From: CADCVT01 sp036389485
GTDB taxonomy: Bacteria; Actinomycetota; Thermoleophilia; Solirubrobacterales; Solirubrobacteraceae
Assembly (NCBI GenBank): GCA_036389485.1
Contig: DASVPR010000038.1
Coordinates: 1 to 64,000, forward strand
DNA length: 64,000 nucleotides
Direction: 5' to 3'
Position 1 is the first letter of the stretch, and every line of letters begins with the position of its first letter. Both the position numbers and the translations under genes were made by a program. Under the pieces are notes generated by a model that searched no databases, had not been told where the DNA came from, and was given only the letters and a program-made list of their open reading frames with translations. Positions 41,201 to 49,192 of this stretch are shown here, one piece after another.

Positions 41201-43005
41201 GGCGTCACCTCGTACGGGCGCTCGTCGGCGACCTTCAGCCCCGAGTGCTCGAACATCGGCAGCACGTCGGAGAGCGAGACCGGCTCGCCGGTGCGGTACA
41301 GCTTGCAGCGCAGGACGTGGGCGTCGGCCTCCAGCGGGCGGTAGAGGGTCATCCCGAGCCCGCCGTCGCGGCCGAGCTGCTCGATCCGGCGCACGTCGGC
41401 GACCGCCGCGCGGGCGAGCCAGTCGGCGCGGTAGGCGGTCGGGAACGCGTTGCCGTACTTGCGGAACAGCGCGCGGCCGGCCTCCTCGCCCAGCTCGTCG
41501 GTCAGCGCCTCCTGCAGCGCGTCCGTCCACGACCGCGTGACCTCGACGATGTGCTGCTCCAGCGCGTCGACGTCGACGTCCGGCAGCCCGGCGTCGCCGG
41601 TCCGCACGATGAAGTGGATCCGCACCAGCACGGACTCGGCGAGGTTGAGCGAGAAGTCGACGCTCTCGGCGCGGAACGCCTCCCGCAAAATCGCGCCGAT
41701 CCGCTCGCGGTTCTGGGTGTTGAAGCGCTCGCGCGGCAGGAAGACGAGGCACGACAGGAAGCGCTCGTACGCGTCGCGGCGCACGAACAGCCGCACGCGC
41801 GGCCGGCCGTTGAGCGCGTGGATCGCCATCGCCAGCTCGTACAGCTCGTCCTCGCCGACCTGGAACAGCTCGTCGCGGGGGAGCCCCTCGAGGATGTCGA
41901 CGAGCGCCTTCTCGTCGTGGCTGCCGGGCGGGAACGCGGCGCGCGCGAGCACCGCCTTCGTCTTGTGGCGCAGCAGCGGGATCTCGTGCGGGCGCGCCTT
42001 GTACGACGCGGACGTGTACAGGCCGAGGAAGCGCCGCTCGCCGACGACGTTGCCCTCGGCGTCGAAGCGCTTGATCCCGATGTAGTCGAGGTGGGCGTTG
42101 CGGTGCACCGTCGCGCGGGAGTTCGCCTTGGTCAGGATGAGCAGGCGCGGCGCGCGGACGAGCGCCCGGGCGCGGGCCGACAGGTGGCCGAACTTCGTCG
42201 CGCGGGCGCCGCGGCGGCGGCGCAGGATCCCCAGGCCGGTGTCCGGCAGCGCGCGCAGGACCTCCTCGCCGTCCTCGGTCGCCAGCTCGTACTCGCGGTA
42301 GCCGAGGAAGACGAAGTGGTCGTCGGCCAGCCACTCGAGCAGCGCGTTGGCCTCGAGCCGCTCGAAGTCCTCGACGGGCGGGGGAGGGTCGTCGAGGGAG
42401 GCGGCAAGCGCGCGGGCCTGCTCCTGCATCCGCGGCCAGTCCTCGACCGCGGCGCGGACGTCGCCGAGCACGCGCAGGAGGTCGTCTTTGAGCGCGTCGA
42501 GAGCGGTCTTCTCGGTCTGCCGGTCGATCTCGATGTGGATGACGGACTCGGGCTCGCCCAGCTCGTCGTGCGCGGGCAGGACCTGCTGCAGCTCGCCGTC
42601 CTGGTCGCGCGTGACGCGCATGACGGGGTGGACGAACAGGTGGATGCCATAGTCGCGCCGCTGGACGGCCATCCCCAGCGAGTCGACGAGGAACGGCATG
42701 TCGTCGCTGACCACCTCGACGACCGTGTGCGTCGACTGCCAGCCGTGCTGCTCGAAGACCGGGTTGTAGATGCGGACGCTCGCCTCGCCGGGCTTGCGCC
42801 GGCGCGCGAACGCCCAGTGCGCGACCGCCGCGCCGTAGAGGTCGATCTCGGCGCGCCCGGTGAGGTCCTCGGGCGGGATCCAGCGGTAGTACTGGCGGAC
42901 GAACTCCTCGACCTGCGCGACGTGCGCCTCGTCCACCCGCTCGCGTACGCGCGCGCAGAGCGGCTCGGTCACCGACGCGTCGACCCTCTCGGCCCTGACG
43001 GCCAC
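38203..43005 (-). CDS. gdh2: NAD-dependent glutamate dehydrogenase, large (about 180 kDa) type
   Basis: Protein of 1600 residues; it oxidatively deaminates glutamate to 2-oxoglutarate and ammonia using NAD. This is the large L-GDH180 class: a long N-terminal region with ACT-like domains ([23 protein letters not shown]-type segments such as GYREYEL), then the catalytic domain with [39 protein letters not shown] with the substrate-binding Lys in [10 protein letters not shown], and the NAD domain with [29 protein letters not shown] and [19 protein letters not shown]. Gly-rich NAD motif and C-terminal helical extension are intact. The start ATG (43005) lies 111 bases from the divergent collagen-like gene. 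Length is normal for the class. Confidence 0.96.
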   Translation of the reverse strand: MAVRAERVDASVTEPLCARVRERVDEAHVAQVEEFVRQYYRWIPPEDLTGRAEIDLYGAAVAHWAFARRRKPGEASVRIYNPVFEQHGWQSTHTVVEVVSDDMPFLVDSLGMAVQRRDYGIHLFVHPVMRVTRDQDGELQQVLPAHDELGEPESVIHIEIDRQTEKTALDALKDDLLRVLGDVRAAVEDWPRMQEQARALAASLDDPPPPVEDFERLEANALLEWLADDHFVFLGYREYELATEDGEEVLRALPDTGLGILRRRRGARATKFGHLSARARALVRAPRLLILTKANSRATVHRNAHLDYIGIKRFDAEGNVVGERRFLGLYTSASYKARPHEIPLLRHKTKAVLARAAFPPGSHDEKALVDILEGLPRDELFQVGEDELYELAMAIHALNGRPRVRLFVRRDAYERFLSCLVFLPRERFNTQNRERIGAILREAFRAESVDFSLNLAESVLVRIHFIVRTGDAGLPDVDVDALEQHIVEVTRSWTDALQEALTDELGEEAGRALFRKYGNAFPTAYRADWLARAAVADVRRIEQLGRDGGLGMTLYRPLEADAHVLRCKLYRTGEPVSLSDVLPMFEHSGLKVADERPYEVTPRDAPPVWVYDFGLAHAGEVDVDEVRDDFEDAFARVWRGEVEDDGFNALVLRARLRWRDVVVLRAIARYLRQAGTTFSDRYMEQTLARHPALARELVELFAARFDPRRGRDAEDADAIAERIDAAIEGVASLDEDRILRNFLAVVRATLRTNHFHDAPRLVLKLDPARIPLLPAPRPRFEVFVYSPRVEGVHLRGGQVARGGLRWSDRREDFRTEVLGLMKAQMVKNALIVPVGAKGGFVVKRPPEGREALLNEVVACYREFVGGLLDVTDNIVDGKVVPPTDVVRFDHDDPYLVVAADKGTATFSDIANAVAEEHGFWLGDAFASGGSAGYDHKRMGITARGAWESVKRHFRERGVDVQTEDFTVAGIGDMSGDVFGNGMLLSEHIRLVAAFDHRHVFLDPDPDAATSFAERRRLFELPRSSWDDYDRSLISEGGGVFPRTAKSIELSPQVRAALHLDAERLTPNDLIRGILRAPVDLLWNGGIGTYVRASEETDADVGDKANDGVRVTARELRCRVVGEGGNLGLTQRARVEYALAGGAINTDAIDNAAGVNTSDREVNVKILLGSVVAAGDMTLKQRDRLLADMTDEVAALVLRDNARQAEALSLAAAQAPAMLDVHDRFIRHLEHVARLDRELEALPDAEAVEARRAAGLGLTRPELAVLLAYSKITVYDALLDSELPEDPHLSRDLALYLPSPLPERFGEAMERHRLRREIIATFVTNSMVDRAGTTFAFRMQEETGASAADIARAYAVAREVFAMPPFWREVDGLGHDIAASTQLEMLLGARKLIERATRWLLRNRRRPLDIAATIADFADGARELGEALPGILVDADRDAWDTRVATLETAGIPRPLAAQAASFDAMLAVLDVVEVAAAAGQSVEAVAALHFRLGARLRLHWLRDQIAVLPRDDRWRAMARAALRDDLMTLHRELTDDVLHESPGPGSVDERLGAWMDANRATLDRSLGILDDIRAGGAYDLTTLPVALREIRALIQDTAPV

Positions 43006-43067
43006 GCCCGGAGGCTACTCCCGCGGCGGCCGCGCGGTGCAGGCGGGCTCTCACCCGGGGGCGATTT

Positions 43068-43079
43068 GGGGACGTCCCC
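43068..43079. repeat. Palindrome GGGGACGTCCCC
   Basis: Perfect 12-base palindrome in the 43006-43116 intergenic gap. It equals the arrayed GGGGACWGTCCCC without its central base, so it may be a family variant or an unrelated operator. It lies 37 bases before the collagen-like gene start. No clear promoter boxes were found in this gap. Confidence 0.5.
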
Positions 43080-43116
43080 GATGCGAGCCCCGCCGGGCGG
43101 CGGCACGCTGCGGCGC

Positions 43117-44058
43117 ATGATCAAGCTGAAGCTCACCTACGCGAACGTGGTCGCCACGCTGGCGCTCGTCCTGGCCATGACCGGCGGGGCGTACGCGGCG
43201 GGCGTGCTTCCCGTCAACTCCGTCGAGACCAAGCATCTCCGCAAGGGCGCGGTCACCACCGCCAAGGTCAAGGACGGCACCCTGACCGCCCGCGACTTCG
43301 CCCCGGGCGCGCTGCCGCGGGCAGATGCCGCCCCGGGCCGCGACGGCGCGGCCGGGCCCGCCGGCCCGCAGGGGCCGCAAGGGCCGCAGGGCGAGCGGGG
43401 GCCGAAGGGCGACACCGGGGCGCGCGGCGCGGCCGGCGCCAAGGGCGAGGCCGGGCCCGCCGGGCCCGCCGGTGCCGCCGGCGCGATCGGCCCGAAGGGT
43501 GACAAGGGCGACACCGGCCCCGCCGGTCCCGCCGGGCCGAAGGGCGCGACCGGTCCCGCCGGTCCTGCCGGTCCCGCCGGCCCGAAGGGCGCGACCGGTC
43601 CCGCCGGCCCGGCCGGCCCTGCCGGTCCGAAGGGCGACAAGGGGGACACCGGCGCGAAGGGCGCGACCGGCGAGCGCGGCCCGAGCGACGCCTACGAGGC
43701 CGTCGCCGAGACGTACCCGTCCCTCCCCGCCGACACGTGGACCACGGTCGAGACCCTCAACCTCGACCCGGGCAAGTACGTCGTCACCGCGAGCGCGAGC
43801 GTCCACAACAGCTCGAGCAACGGCAACACCGTCAGCGCCGACTGCTACCTGACGCGGGGCGACGACATGCTCGTCGGCGGCATGAACCGCGGCCTGCGGG
43901 CAAACGCCGCGCAGTCGACGTCGATGACCGCCGCCCTGGACCTGCCGAACGGCGCGACCGTGGGCCTGCGCTGCATCCACCTCGGCAACGGCGACCAGGT
44001 CTGGCTGTCCAGCGTCCGCATCAACGCGATCCGCGTGGCGACGATCACCACCCGTTAG
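43117..44058 (+). CDS. Secreted collagen-like protein
   Basis: Exported protein of 313 residues. The start [20 protein letters not shown] with AYA cleavage is the leader commonly used by collagen-like proteins of this class. A short conserved segment follows ([32 protein letters not shown]), then about 39 Gly-X-Y triplets (residues about 72-189), many of them [10 protein letters not shown] and GPKGDKGDT, with one or more interruptions such as [10 protein letters not shown]. The C-terminal 120 residues form a beta domain ([20 protein letters not shown], two Cys) like a trimerising C1q/TNF-type head. It would form a triple-helical surface fibre. ATG 43117 is preferred to an in-frame ATG at 43081. 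Confidence 0.92.
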   Translation: MIKLKLTYANVVATLALVLAMTGGAYAAGVLPVNSVETKHLRKGAVTTAKVKDGTLTARDFAPGALPRADAAPGRDGAAGPAGPQGPQGPQGERGPKGDTGARGAAGAKGEAGPAGPAGAAGAIGPKGDKGDTGPAGPAGPKGATGPAGPAGPAGPKGATGPAGPAGPAGPKGDKGDTGAKGATGERGPSDAYEAVAETYPSLPADTWTTVETLNLDPGKYVVTASASVHNSSSNGNTVSADCYLTRGDDMLVGGMNRGLRANAAQSTSMTAALDLPNGATVGLRCIHLGNGDQVWLSSVRINAIRVATITTR

Positions 44059-44071
44059 GGTCCCGGCCGGG

Positions 44072-44959
44072 ATGGCCGGCGCGACCGCGACCGCAGGCGA
44101 GCGCCTCCGCGTGGAGGCGAACGGCCTGCGGTTCGCGGCGCTCGCGTGGGGACCGGCGGACGGGCCGCTCGCTCTGTGCCTCCATGGCTATCCGGACACG
44201 GCGAGGACGTGGCGGCACCTCGGGCCGTACCTCGCCGAGCGCGGCTGGCGGGTCGTCGCGCCGTGGACGCGCGGGTACGCGCCGACCGACCTCGCCCCCG
44301 ACGGCGACTACTCGATGGCGGCGCTGGCCCGCGACGCCGCCGCGCTGCACGGCGCCCTGGCCGGCGACGAGCGCGCCGTGCTGATCGGGCACGACTGGGG
44401 CGCGGAGACGGCGTACGTCCTCGGCGCGCACTCTCCGCGGCTGTTCGGGCGGCACGTCGCGTTGGCGGTCCCGCCCGACCCCGCGATCGTGGCCGCGCTG
44501 CGCGACCCGCGGCTCGCCGCCCGGCAGCTCCGGCGCAGCTGGTACATGTTCTTCCAGCTCGTCCCCGGGGTCTCCGAGCGGGCGCTGCGGCGCGTGATCC
44601 CGAAGCTCTGGCGCGACTGGTCGCCGGGCTACGACGCGTCGGACGACGTGCCCGAGGTGCTCGCGTCGCTGGCCGGGCCGCGCAACCGGACGGCCGCCCT
44701 GCGCTACTACCGCGAGACGGTCCCGCGCGCGCTCGCGCAGGCGCGCCGGCCGCCCGCGGTCGACGACTCGCCCCGCCCGCCGACGCTCTTCCTCTACGGC
44801 GACCGCGACGGCTGCCTGCTGCCGGACGTGTCCGCCCACGCAACGGACCTGCTCCGGCCGCCGAGCCGGGTCGAGGTCGTGCCCGGCGCGGGCCACTTCC
44901 TCCACCTCGAACAGCCCGACGCCGTGAACTCGCTGATCGAGGAGTTCATCGGCGGGTAG
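44072..44959 (+). CDS. Epoxide hydrolase-like alpha/beta hydrolase
   Basis: Alpha/beta hydrolase of 295 residues with an Asp nucleophile: GHDWGAETAY is the nucleophile elbow of epoxide hydrolases and haloalkane dehalogenases. Others are LCLHGYPDTARTWRHLG (oxyanion, His-Gly-x-Pro), the acid in LFLYGDRDGCL and the terminal His in PGAGHFLHLEQP. Cap-domain tyrosines, which in epoxide hydrolases activate the ring oxygen, could be YMFFQL and YYRETV. It starts 13 bases after the collagen-like gene and is followed at 10 bases by an SDR, so it may be in an operon with the SDR. Substrate unknown. Confidence 0.9.
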   Translation: MAGATATAGERLRVEANGLRFAALAWGPADGPLALCLHGYPDTARTWRHLGPYLAERGWRVVAPWTRGYAPTDLAPDGDYSMAALARDAAALHGALAGDERAVLIGHDWGAETAYVLGAHSPRLFGRHVALAVPPDPAIVAALRDPRLAARQLRRSWYMFFQLVPGVSERALRRVIPKLWRDWSPGYDASDDVPEVLASLAGPRNRTAALRYYRETVPRALAQARRPPAVDDSPRPPTLFLYGDRDGCLLPDVSAHATDLLRPPSRVEVVPGAGHFLHLEQPDAVNSLIEEFIGG

Positions 44960-44969
44960 CTCGCGGGTC

Positions 44970-45839
44970 ATGGAAGACCCGACCAAGACCCACCCGAGCC
45001 CGCCGTTCCCCGAGCAGGAACAGGAGCCGCCTGGGCGCGAGGCGGAGATGAAGCCGCTCGCCGACCACGGCCAGGACACCTACGTCGGCCACGGCCGCCT
45101 GAAGGACAAGGTCGCGCTGATCACCGGGGGCGACTCGGGCATCGGGCGCGCGGTGGCGATCGCGTTCGCGCGCGAGGGCGCCGACGTCCTGTGCTCGTAC
45201 CTGAACGAGGACGACGACGCGGCCGAGACGGCGCGCCTGGTCGAGGAGGCCGGGCGGCGCTGCGTGACCGTGGCCGGCGACATCGGCTCGCGCGAGCACT
45301 GCTTCGCGCTGGTGGAGCGGGCGGTCGCCGAGCTCGGGCGCCTCGACGTGCTCGTCAACAACGCCGCGTACCAGATGTCGTACGAGTCGTTCCTCGAGAT
45401 CCCCGCCGACGAGATCGAGTTCGTCTTCCGCACGAACATCATCGCCATGTTCCACCTCTGCCAGGCGGCGGTGCCGAAGATGGAGCCCGGGTCCACGATC
45501 GTGAACACGACGTCGATCCAGGCGGCGGAGCCGTCGCCGGAGCTGCTGCACTACGCGACGACGAAGGGCGCGATCTCGACGTTCACGAAGGGGCTCGCGC
45601 AGGAGGTCGCCGATCGCGGGATCCGCGTGAACGCCGTCGCGCCCGGCCCGATCTGGACGCCGCTCGTCGTCATGAGCTTCCCGGGGGAGAGGAACGCGCA
45701 GTTCGGCGGCGACACGCCGCTCGGGCGCCCGGGCCAGCCCGGCGAGCTCGCTCCTCTCTACGTGTTCCTGGCGAGCGACGACTCGTCGTACATCAGCGGC
45801 GAGGTGATCGGCGCGACGGGCGGCAAGCCGTTGCACTGA
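44970..45839 (+). CDS. SDR oxidoreductase (YhdF/YghA-like, with N-terminal extension)
   Basis: Short-chain dehydrogenase of 289 residues. The N-terminal extension rich in Pro/Glu (PPFPEQEQEPPGREAEMKPL) precedes the Rossmann part TGGDSGIGRAVAIAF, NNAAYQMS, the catalytic Ser of NTTSIQAAEPS and YATTKGA (Tyr, Lys). VAPGPIWTPL and SGEVIGATGGKPLH complete the family. The extension and motifs match the YhdF/YghA general-stress SDR group, often found with catalase and other stress genes; no such genes are nearby. It probably uses NADP(H). It sits 10 bases after the epoxide-hydrolase-like gene. Confidence 0.92.
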   Translation: MEDPTKTHPSPPFPEQEQEPPGREAEMKPLADHGQDTYVGHGRLKDKVALITGGDSGIGRAVAIAFAREGADVLCSYLNEDDDAAETARLVEEAGRRCVTVAGDIGSREHCFALVERAVAELGRLDVLVNNAAYQMSYESFLEIPADEIEFVFRTNIIAMFHLCQAAVPKMEPGSTIVNTTSIQAAEPSPELLHYATTKGAISTFTKGLAQEVADRGIRVNAVAPGPIWTPLVVMSFPGERNAQFGGDTPLGRPGQPGELAPLYVFLASDDSSYISGEVIGATGGKPLH

Positions 45840-46026
45840 GGCGTCCGCGGCTGCTCCACCACCGCGCGACGCTCCGGCGCCGGAGGCTGCTCCACCACCG
45901 CGGGCCGCTCCGCCGCCGGCGGGCCCGCGACGCGTCTCCGCGGTCCAGGCGGTCCGTCCCAATACCTCAGGTCGGCGGCGCCGCGCGGGTCCCGGTAGGA
46001 GCGTCGCCGCGCCAGGATCGAGGGCG
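45840..46026. other. Intergenic region with an 18-bp direct repeat
   Basis: No gene is convincing in this 187-base gap between convergent genes. It contains two identical 18-base copies of GGCTGCTCCACCACCGCG (45849-45866 and 45885-45902), 36 bases apart, in a Pro/Ala-codon-like stretch that could be the decayed tail of a gene. No terminator hairpin with a clear stem was found. Confidence 0.6.
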
Positions 46027-46905
46027 CTACGACGCGACGTGCTCGGCGTAGTGCGCGCCCCAGTCCGGCCGCGCGCCGTCGACGTCCGCGAACCCGTACT
46101 CCTTCGCGAGCTCCCACGACGTCAGCGTTCGCCCGGCGAACGGATGAACCTCGGGGTCCTGCGCGAGCGCGGCCACCGCACGCCCGACGAAGCGCGGCGT
46201 CTCCGACGCGGCGAAGTGCGGGTCGCGCGCGATCGCGTCCCGCCAGGTCTCCGAGGTGACGCCGAAGTGGTCGAGGACGGCCTCCGAGCGCAAGAACCCG
46301 GGGGTGAGGGCGAGCGCGGTGACGCCGGTGCCGTCGAGATCGGCCGCCTGCGCCTTCGCGAGCCGGATCACCGACGCCTTCGCGAGGTCGTAGAAGAGCG
46401 AGCCGCGGTAGTCGTCGGTCGCGCCGTCGGTCACCTCGACGACGAGCCCGCGCCCGCGCGCGACCATCAGCGGCGCCGCGGCGTGGCTGGTAATGACGTG
46501 CGTCTCCACGGCGTTGCGCACGAGCTTCAGGCCGTCCTCGAGCGAGTGCTCCCAGAACGGGACCGACCACTGCGTGAGCGGGTCGCCGCCCCAGACGTCG
46601 TTGACCAGGACGTCGAGGTGCCCGTGCTGCTCGCCGGCGATCCGCTCGATCAGCGCCCTGACCTCCGCCGGATCCGAGTGATCCACCCGCACGGCGATCC
46701 CTCGCCCGCCCGCGGCGTCCACCAGCTCGGCGGTCTCGTCGATCGTCTCCGAGCGGTTCATGGGGGAGCGCGCGGTGCGCGTGGTGCGGCCCGTGACGTA
46801 GACGGTCGCGCCCGCTGCGCCCAACTCGATCGCGATCCCGCGGCCGGCGCCGCGCGTCCCACCCGCGACGAGCGCGACGTGGCCCCGAAGCTCATCTCCG
46901 ATCAT
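46027..46905 (-). CDS. SDR oxidoreductase, divergent from tetR
   Basis: Short-chain dehydrogenase of 292 residues. It has the dinucleotide motif VAGGTRGAGRG, VLVNDVWGG in place of NNAG, a catalytic Ser/Thr in VEVTDGAT, and YDLAKASV (Tyr, Lys). The variant NDVWGG is typical of a subgroup of SDRs of unknown substrate. It faces a TetR-family gene, whose product probably represses it; ligands of such TetR proteins are often the SDR substrate. The ATG at 46905 is preceded by a TATAAT box only 7 bases away, so the message may be leaderless. Confidence 0.9.
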   Translation of the reverse strand: MIGDELRGHVALVAGGTRGAGRGIAIELGAAGATVYVTGRTTRTARSPMNRSETIDETAELVDAAGGRGIAVRVDHSDPAEVRALIERIAGEQHGHLDVLVNDVWGGDPLTQWSVPFWEHSLEDGLKLVRNAVETHVITSHAAAPLMVARGRGLVVEVTDGATDDYRGSLFYDLAKASVIRLAKAQAADLDGTGVTALALTPGFLRSEAVLDHFGVTSETWRDAIARDPHFAASETPRFVGRAVAALAQDPEVHPFAGRTLTSWELAKEYGFADVDGARPDWGAHYAEHVAS

Positions 46906-46912
46906 GCCGACG

Positions 46913-46938
46913 ATTATAAACGTTCGTTCGGTTATTAT
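46913..46938. promoter_or_regulatory. Divergent promoter and candidate TetR operator
   Basis: An AT-rich 41-base gap lies between two diverging starts. A TATAAT box for the SDR is at 46918-46913 on the minus strand, and a TATTAT box for tetR is at 46933-46938 on the plus strand, each 7-8 bases from its ATG. The 14 bases between them include AACGTTCGTTCGGTT-like repeats with AAC and GTT ends, suitable for TetR binding that would block both promoters. The -35 boxes are weak. Confidence 0.6.
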
Positions 46939-46946
46939 CGCGGCGC

Positions 46947-47552
46947 ATGCCGCGGACGAAGACGATCGACGACGACGCGGTCCTCGCCGCCGCCATCCGC
47001 GTGGTGGCGCGGGTGGGGCCTGCCGGGCTGACGCTCGCGGCGGTGGGGCAGGAGGCCGGGCTCTCGCCGGCGACGCTCGTGCAGCGGTTCTCCTCCAAGC
47101 GCGGGCTCCTGCTCGCGGTCGCACGGCGCGGGGCGGAGGGGGCGGGGGAGCCTCTGCGCGAAGCGGCCCGTCGCTCGCGGTCGCCGCTGCGCGCGCTCGC
47201 GACCGGCCTCGTCCGGATGAGCGCGTCCGTCGCCTCACCCGAGGTCATGGCCAACCACCTCGCCTTCCTCCAGATCGACCTCGCCGACCCGGAGTTCCAC
47301 GCGCTCGCGCACGCGCACGCAACCGCCGTCCGCGACGAGATCCGCGTTCTCCTCGACGCTGCCGTCGCCGCGGGCGAGCTCACCCCGACCGACACCCGCC
47401 GACTCGCGCAGTCGGTCCAGAACACCTACAACGGCGCGCTCATCACCTGGGCGATCCACCGCCGCGGCCGCCTCGAGACCTGGCTGCGCCGCGAACTCGA
47501 CGCGCTCCTCGCCCCCCGCCGCACCACGCCCGTGCCTGGCACCGCAATGTGA
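46947..47552 (+). CDS. TetR-family transcriptional regulator
   Basis: Regulator of 201 residues. The DNA-binding helix-turn-helix spans about residues 10-55 (AAIRVVARVGPAGLTLAAVG, then LSPATLVQRFSSKRGLLLAV), followed by a helical ligand/dimer domain. The divergent SDR is the likely target. The C-terminal residues VPGTAM* are encoded by the first palindrome of the array that starts here (47531), so the gene end appears to have been formed by the repeat. The unusual ribosome start (-10 box 8 bases away) suggests a leaderless message. Confidence 0.92.
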   Translation: MPRTKTIDDDAVLAAAIRVVARVGPAGLTLAAVGQEAGLSPATLVQRFSSKRGLLLAVARRGAEGAGEPLREAARRSRSPLRALATGLVRMSASVASPEVMANHLAFLQIDLADPEFHALAHAHATAVRDEIRVLLDAAVAAGELTPTDTRRLAQSVQNTYNGALITWAIHRRGRLETWLRRELDALLAPRRTTPVPGTAM

Positions 47553-47657
47553 ACGGGACTGTCCCCGCGATCTGAAGGGGACTGTCCCCGCAATGTGAAG
47601 GGGACTGTCCCCGATTGTTAACGTGCCTGGCACCGCAACATTAAGGTGCCTGGCACC
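47531..47657. repeat. Array of six short palindromes, period 23 bp
   Basis: Six palindromes of 12-13 bases: GTGCCTGGCACC (47532-47543), GGGACTGTCCCC (47555-47566), GGGGACTGTCCCC (47577-47589 and 47600-47612), GTGCCTGGCACC (47623-47634) and GGTGCCTGGCACC (47645-47657). Unit starts are spaced 22-23 bases. The linkers are AT-richer and partly alike (GCAATGTGAA twice, GCGATCTGAA, GATTGTTAAC, GCAACATTAA). The last palindrome ends one base before the mtnA start codon and the first supplies the end of tetR. Isolated copies also lie inside other genes. This looks like a REP-type mobile palindrome; a role in mRNA end formation or translation control of mtnA is possible. Confidence 0.85.
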
Positions 47658-47658
47658 G

Positions 47659-48600
47659 ATGGCGATCGTGGAGCCGTTGCGGTGGGAGGACGGGGCTCTT
47701 CTGGTCCTCGACCAGCGGCTGCTTCCCGGCGAGGAGCTGTGGCTGCGGTGCACGACGGTCTCGGAGGTCGTACAGGCGATCGAGACCCTCGCCGTCCGAG
47801 GCGCGCCCGCGATCGGGATCGCGGCGGCGTATGGCGCGGCGCTCGCGAGCGAAGGGGACTTCGAGGGCGCGATCGCGCGGCTGGGCGGCACCCGGCCGAC
47901 CGCGATCAACCTCCGTTGGGCGCTCGACCGCGTCCGTGAGGCCGGCGCCGCAAGAGCGCTCGACATCGCCCACGAGATCGCCCGGCGGGAGGCGGAGGCG
48001 ACGCGGATCATCGCCGAGCGCGGCGCCGCGCTGTTCGACGAGCCTCAGCGCGTCATGACCCACTGCAACGCGGGCGCGCTCGCGACCGGGGGCGTCGGGA
48101 CCGCCCTCGGCGTGATCCGCGCCGCCCACGACGCCGGCCACATCACGGAGGTCTGGGTCCCCGAGACGCGACCGCTGCTGCAGGGCGCCCGGCTCACCGC
48201 CTACGAACTCGCGCACGACGAGATCCCCCACACAGTCGTGACCGACTCGAGCGCCGGCCTGCTCATGTCGCGCGGGCTCGTCGACATCGCGGTGGTCGGC
48301 GCCGACCGGATCGCGGCCAACGGCGACGTCGCGAACAAGATCGGCACATACCCGCTCGCCGCGCTCGCCGCCCGCCACGGAATCCCGTTCTACGTCGCGG
48401 CGCCGACCTCGACCATCGACCCGAACATCGCGACGGGCGCGGAGATCCCGATCGAGGAACGCGAGCCCGACGAGCTCGGCACGCCCGGCGACTCTCCCGC
48501 CGCGAACTTCGCGTTCGACGTCACCCCGCACGACCTCGTCACGGCGATCGTCACCGAGGAGGGCGTCTTCCGCCCGCCATACGCGTTCGCGACCCGCTAG
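47659..48600 (+). CDS. mtnA: S-methyl-5-thioribose-1-phosphate isomerase
   Basis: Isomerase of 313 residues in the methionine salvage pathway, converting methylthioribose-1-phosphate to methylthioribulose-1-phosphate. Family blocks: VEPLRWEDGALLVLDQRLLP at the start, RGAPAIGIAAAYG, LRWALDRV, THCNAGALATGG with the catalytic Cys, ETRPLLQGARLTAYEL, and GADRIAANGDVANKIGTYPLA with the catalytic Asp. The ATG at 47659 is directly after a palindrome, leaving no normal Shine-Dalgarno sequence, so translation may depend on the repeat or be leaderless. No other salvage gene is nearby. It is related to eIF2B alpha but the motifs are those of MtnA. Confidence 0.93.
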   Translation: MAIVEPLRWEDGALLVLDQRLLPGEELWLRCTTVSEVVQAIETLAVRGAPAIGIAAAYGAALASEGDFEGAIARLGGTRPTAINLRWALDRVREAGAARALDIAHEIARREAEATRIIAERGAALFDEPQRVMTHCNAGALATGGVGTALGVIRAAHDAGHITEVWVPETRPLLQGARLTAYELAHDEIPHTVVTDSSAGLLMSRGLVDIAVVGADRIAANGDVANKIGTYPLAALAARHGIPFYVAAPTSTIDPNIATGAEIPIEEREPDELGTPGDSPAANFAFDVTPHDLVTAIVTEEGVFRPPYAFATR

Positions 48601-48773
48601 GCGAACAGCAGCGCGTACGCAAACGCGCCGAGCACCACGGCCGCAGCGAGGCGCAGAGCGAGCGCCCGCTCACCGCGCCCGTACGCCGCCACGGCGAGCA
48701 CGACGCCCGCGAGCGGGACCACGACGGCCACGACGAGCACGAGCACGTCCGCCCATCGGTTCCCGCGCTCCAT
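48597..48773 (-). CDS. Small two-helix membrane protein (58 aa)
   Basis: Short gene that is easy to miss. MERGNRWADVLVLVVAVVVP begins a first membrane helix (about 9-28), followed by YGRGERALALR as a basic cytoplasmic loop and a second helix (about 41-58). The stop overlaps the convergent mtnA end. It begins 3 bases after the stop of the cupin gene on the same strand, which supports it as a real gene of a two-gene operon. No family is recognised. Confidence 0.65.
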   Translation of the reverse strand: MERGNRWADVLVLVVAVVVPLAGVVLAVAAYGRGERALALRLAAAVVLGAFAYALLFA

Positions 48774-48776
48774 AAC

Positions 48777-49109
48777 TCAGAGATTCGTCTGCTGCACGGT
48801 CGGGCTGGGATGGACGCTCACGACCCGCAGCGTGTCGTCGCCCGCGCACTTGAAGCCATGCGGCGTCTCGGCGGGCACGACGACGAGATTGCCGCCGGCA
48901 ACCTCGATCTGCTCGTCGCCGGCGGTGAACAGCGCCGTCCCGGTCAGCACGACGAACGCCTCCGCGTACGGATGCAGGTGCAGGTCCGGACCTTGCCCGC
49001 GCCGCGGGTACTCGGTGACGAAGATCGAGACGGGGATCTCCTCGCGACCCTGGAACAGCGCGGCGGTCGGGCTGCGCTTCAGGTCGGCGATCGGCGTGAC
49101 GGTGGCCAT
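48777..49109 (-). CDS. Cupin-domain protein
   Basis: Single-domain cupin of 110 residues. Motif 1 is PDLHLHPYAEAFVVLTG, with the two His and Glu that bind a metal ion, and motif 2 is PAETPHGFKC. The N-terminal IADLKRSPTAALFQGREEIP is helical and extended. Small cupins are dioxygenases, isomerases or simple binding proteins; the sequence does not decide. It is followed by the small membrane protein gene. The start ATG is unambiguous. Confidence 0.9.
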   Translation of the reverse strand: MATVTPIADLKRSPTAALFQGREEIPVSIFVTEYPRRGQGPDLHLHPYAEAFVVLTGTALFTAGDEQIEVAGGNLVVVPAETPHGFKCAGDDTLRVVSVHPSPTVQQTNL

Positions 49110-49192
49110 GCGCCGACACTACCGCCAGCACTCATCGCGAAGAGTCGACATAAGCGGCGTTATCGAGCGTTGGACGTGGATACTTCCCGGCC

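Noticed and set aside
39316..43116. Long plus-strand frame opposite the glutamate dehydrogenase
   Set aside because: Shadow frame; it is open because of GC-rich codon bias, and only its last part (from 43117) is the real collagen-like gene.
43318..43690. Tandem-repeat element in the collagen-like gene
   Set aside because: The repetition is explained by Gly-X-Y coding triplets, not by an independent DNA element.
47531..47657. CRISPR array
   Set aside because: The repeat units are only 12-13-base palindromes of two kinds with about 10-base linkers that resemble each other; no cas gene is present.
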